A stretch of DNA of 10,036 nt from Echinostoma caproni. Lineage: Eukaryota > Platyhelminthes > Trematoda > Plagiorchiida > Echinostomatidae. The stretch covers positions 1-10,036 of the forward strand of contig UZAN01048927.1 in assembly GCA_900618425.1 (NCBI GenBank), read 5' to 3'. Under the pieces are notes generated by a model. The model made no database searches, was not told where the DNA came from, and saw nothing but the letters and a program-made list of their open reading frames with translations. The translations under genes and the position numbers were made by a program. This document shows positions 8,183 to 10,036 of this stretch, in pieces (the first letter of the stretch is position 1; each line of letters opens with the position of its first letter).

Positions 8183-8722
8183 TTAGGAATGTAAAAGGTC
8201 GATAAGGAATGAAGGAAGAGCAAAATTAGGTAAACCACTATCTCCAACACGCAAGATGCACGATTTAACTGTTCTAGTATACTTCTGGCAGTCTCGCCTA
8301 GTACTATATGGCATTACAAAACAATCGGTTCCAGAGTCTTTTGGGCCTCGGTCTGAAAAGTGATGCATCTTCCCAAAATAATCTCCCTACGGTTCTTCAT
8401 ACCCATCTTATCACACAGTATTGCATTTAAGTGACTTTCGCCTACATGGGGATAAATCGGCTTCGGGAATGAATCCATAAGAAATCTTGGGATATTGTGG
8501 CGATGACCTCATTTAATACGCCAGATCAGCACTCGTCACGGTACTTTTTGTCACAGAGAAATCACTGGCCAGGCGCAAAACCCTCTCACGTTCTGGGACA
8601 TCACCGCGTATCGTCCGTGATCGCCTATTCACTGAAGCGCTGATAAACTCAGTCACTACGTTATCCCTTTTTAATACAGGAACGACTGAGGCCTTTTTCA
8701 GGAAGACAATATGTTCCTCAGA
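8183..8722 (-). pseudogene. Possible decayed ORF of unknown kind, 180 codons with four stops
   Basis: One minus-strand frame is open for most of its length between a TAA at 8723-8725 and the terminal TAA at 8183-8185. Reading inwards it gives EEHIVFLKKASVVPVLKRDN, then VTEFISASVNRRSRTIRGDV, then after a stop SPQYPKISYGFIPEADLSPC, and from an ATG at 8366-8368 a final 61-codon open part, MHHFSDRGPKDSGTDCF. Only four internal stops occur, where AT-rich random DNA would be expected to have about ten. I do not recognise a family. It may be a dead transposon gene or chance. No catalytic motif was seen. Confidence 0.25.
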
Positions 8723-9732
8723 TTACATTTTACGTATTCGACTTGAAAAAGAGATGTTACCCTCACCTTGACGAAAATGTGAGCAAACTCATCAGGTTGG
8801 TGGTACGCAGCTTCATTGTCATCCGAATCATTATCACGCCTATCCATCTTACGTTTTATGTGGTTCGCCCCCCCCTCCCCCGAGTCCCAAGGCTTATGTT
8901 GTTGGTTATCCTGAGGTCCGCTCGACCACGAACTTCACTTCTGCTATTGTTCATCACACAATAATGTGCAACCATTAACCTAATAAAAAAGAGTTTGGGC
9001 ACCTTTTTCAAGCACAAATATAAAATCACATTTCCTCGTGGATTTTTATGTGATGCTGCGAGTTTTTAGCTGCTAGAGCCGAAGTAGCCGTGATAGTTTC
9101 AGGCTAGCGCCGTTGTCCCTCGTAATGCTTGGCTCAGCGATCAAACTGTCACTCTTGACTGTGAACAGTCCATTTTCATCAGAACTTATTTCTCTAACTG
9201 GTGTTCAGTGACCATCAATGTTGGGTATGAGTTGAAAAAAGACTAGTTGCCTCTTGAAGAGGTGGCTATACCCGTTTTATCAAGTACTTTTACTTGTTTT
9301 CACGGTTTTCCTGAGGATTTTCCGTTATTGAAAGGTGAAAACACCATCTGCTCTGGTTTTAAGTCTCGTCTATTGGAATGTGACGCTTCCGCTCCATTTG
9401 GTTCTTAGGGTGTCCGATATCTGGAACAGATTTCATTCTGTGATCTACAAACATCCTGCAATCAGTGGAGATTGTTTATAATCACCTTTTGGGTGTCACT
9501 TCTCTTCCAAATGCTGGCCAACTCCGGAAGCCAACGGATATTGGTGGCAGTGTAAGAAAGGAGTCATGATTCCCCTTTGCGTTTCTCAATATCTAATATC
9601 CCATTCACTGACCAGTTGTACAAGCTTCTTCGTCTCCTGATATGCGATGGATCTACCTGAGGGACAGACCCAAGATAGTTACATCATTTACACTGTTCAT
9701 GTCTTCAGATGACTGCAGGCGTCAAACTTTAG
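8723..9732. other. Non-coding stretch, no secure feature
   Basis: Contains a C-rich tract (about 8868-8880, CCCCCCCCTCCCCC-like), scattered short hairpins such as CCTCTT-G-AAGAGG at 9250-9262, and no recognised exon. A short plus-strand reading DIWNRFHSVIYKHP (about 9416-9455) faintly recalls the WN-LP end of LINE proteins but is too short to call. Confidence 0.4.
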
Positions 9733-9744
9733 AGAGTCGGTCGT

Positions 9745-9915
9745 ATGTGTAAGGTAATTTTTTCGACTGATCCACATGAACGACCCTTAGATTTAAGGGT
9801 TGACAAGGCTTTAGAATCCTTGTTCTCTTCGTTAGCTAACTGCTGGCAAAGCGATTTAGCAACGAGCTTTTTAGAGCAACTCACAAATTTTCAGGAGGAA
9901 ATGTACGGCTTGTAA
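9745..9915 (+). CDS. Short ORF or terminal exon of unknown product, 56 residues
   Basis: ATG at 9745, TAA at 9913-9915; the frame is open back to a TAG at 9730. The product begins MCKVIFSTDPHERPLDLRVD, continues KALESLFSSLANCWQSDL and ends ATSFLEQLTNFQEEMYGL. It is leucine-rich and acidic with no low-complexity run, and would form one or two amphipathic helices; no signal peptide or membrane span is visible. AATAAA follows at 9952-9957 and again at 9977-9982, as expected for a last exon. An AG at 9731-9732 (CTTTAG) could be a splice acceptor, which would make it the 3' end of a longer protein; equally it may be the remnant of a transposon gene. I do not recognise it, and it does not match the WDR3 C-terminus as I know it. 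Confidence 0.35.
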   Translation: MCKVIFSTDPHERPLDLRVDKALESLFSSLANCWQSDLATSFLEQLTNFQEEMYGL

Positions 9916-9937
9916 CCCTGGGATTTAAGGAGAGAGT

Positions 9938-10036
9938 TAGAGTCAGAATACAATAAATTTGCTTAACGGTAAGACTAATAAAATAATCATTATTTTCACT
10001 CGCAGTCCCTTGTACATTTATTGTATTCTGACTCTA
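9938..10036. repeat. Perfect 21-bp inverted repeat with an inner palindrome
   Basis: The left arm 9938-9958 (TAGAGTCAGAATAC...) is the exact reverse complement of the right arm 10016-10036 (...GTATTCTGACTCTA), with 57 bases between. An inner palindrome AAAATAAT-C-ATTATTTT lies at 9980-9996 and is centred one base from the outer repeat. Each arm carries ACAATAAA read outwards-in, so AATAAA occurs on both strands. The right arm ends exactly at the window edge, so the full length is unknown. Confidence 0.9.
9952..9957 (+). promoter_or_regulatory. Polyadenylation signal AATAAA
   Basis: AATAAA lies 36 bases after the stop of the short ORF at 9745-9915. A second AATAAA lies at 9977-9982. The placement fits a short 3' untranslated region, but the hexamer is common in AT-rich DNA. 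Confidence 0.35.

Noticed and set aside
9416..9455. DIWNRFHSVIYKHP reading, reminiscent of the C-terminal WN motif of LINE proteins
   Set aside because: Too short, ends at a stop soon after, and no neighbouring LINE motif in any frame.
1..10036. CRISPR array, prophage, or bacterial defence or operon system
   Set aside because: No regularly spaced repeats, no ribosome binding site/ORF trains; the introns and LINEs show eukaryotic DNA.

Overview
The window looks like nuclear DNA of a flatworm, most likely a digenean trematode of the Schistosoma/Trichobilharzia kind. This is inferred from spliced exons with GT-AG borders, a eukaryotic intron-type tRNA setting, many decayed non-LTR retrotransposon fragments whose protein motifs resemble schistosome RTE-like and CR1/Jockey-like elements, and TA microsatellites. 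No bacterial gene organisation, operon or CRISPR array is visible.

The only host protein-coding gene recognised with confidence is WDR3 (Utp12/Dip2 family, a component of the small-subunit processome), on the plus strand. Two of its internal exons are present, 2629-2803 and 7567-7752. They join in phase and are separated by a 4.76 kb intron. The first and last exons of the gene lie outside the window or could not be recognised. Nested in that intron, 122 bp after the donor site, is a fully foldable tRNA-Gln(UUG) gene (2926-2997) in the same orientation, with a Pol III T-tract terminator.

The rest is mostly transposon debris. From the left: a frame-broken endonuclease domain of an APE-type LINE (2-650) abutting a tRNA-like SINE candidate (651-795); the C-terminal end of an RTE-like retrotransposon protein on the plus strand (1208-1786), followed by a hairpin; then, inside the WDR3 intron, a minus-strand degenerate retrotransposon running from an endonuclease-like part (6506-6992) through a linker and a reverse transcriptase with motifs A, B and YADD (5165-6450) into about 0.65 kb of non-coding repeat (4518-5164). 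Intervening stretches of several hundred bases show no recognisable gene.

The right end is less well explained. It holds a 180-codon minus-strand frame with only four stops (8183-8722), a short plus-strand ORF of 56 codons with protein-like composition (9745-9915) followed 36 bp later by AATAAA, and a perfect 21-bp inverted repeat (9938-9958 / 10016-10036) that carries AATAAA on both strands and is cut by the window edge. These are the best leads. There is no clear evidence of an undescribed multi-gene system here.
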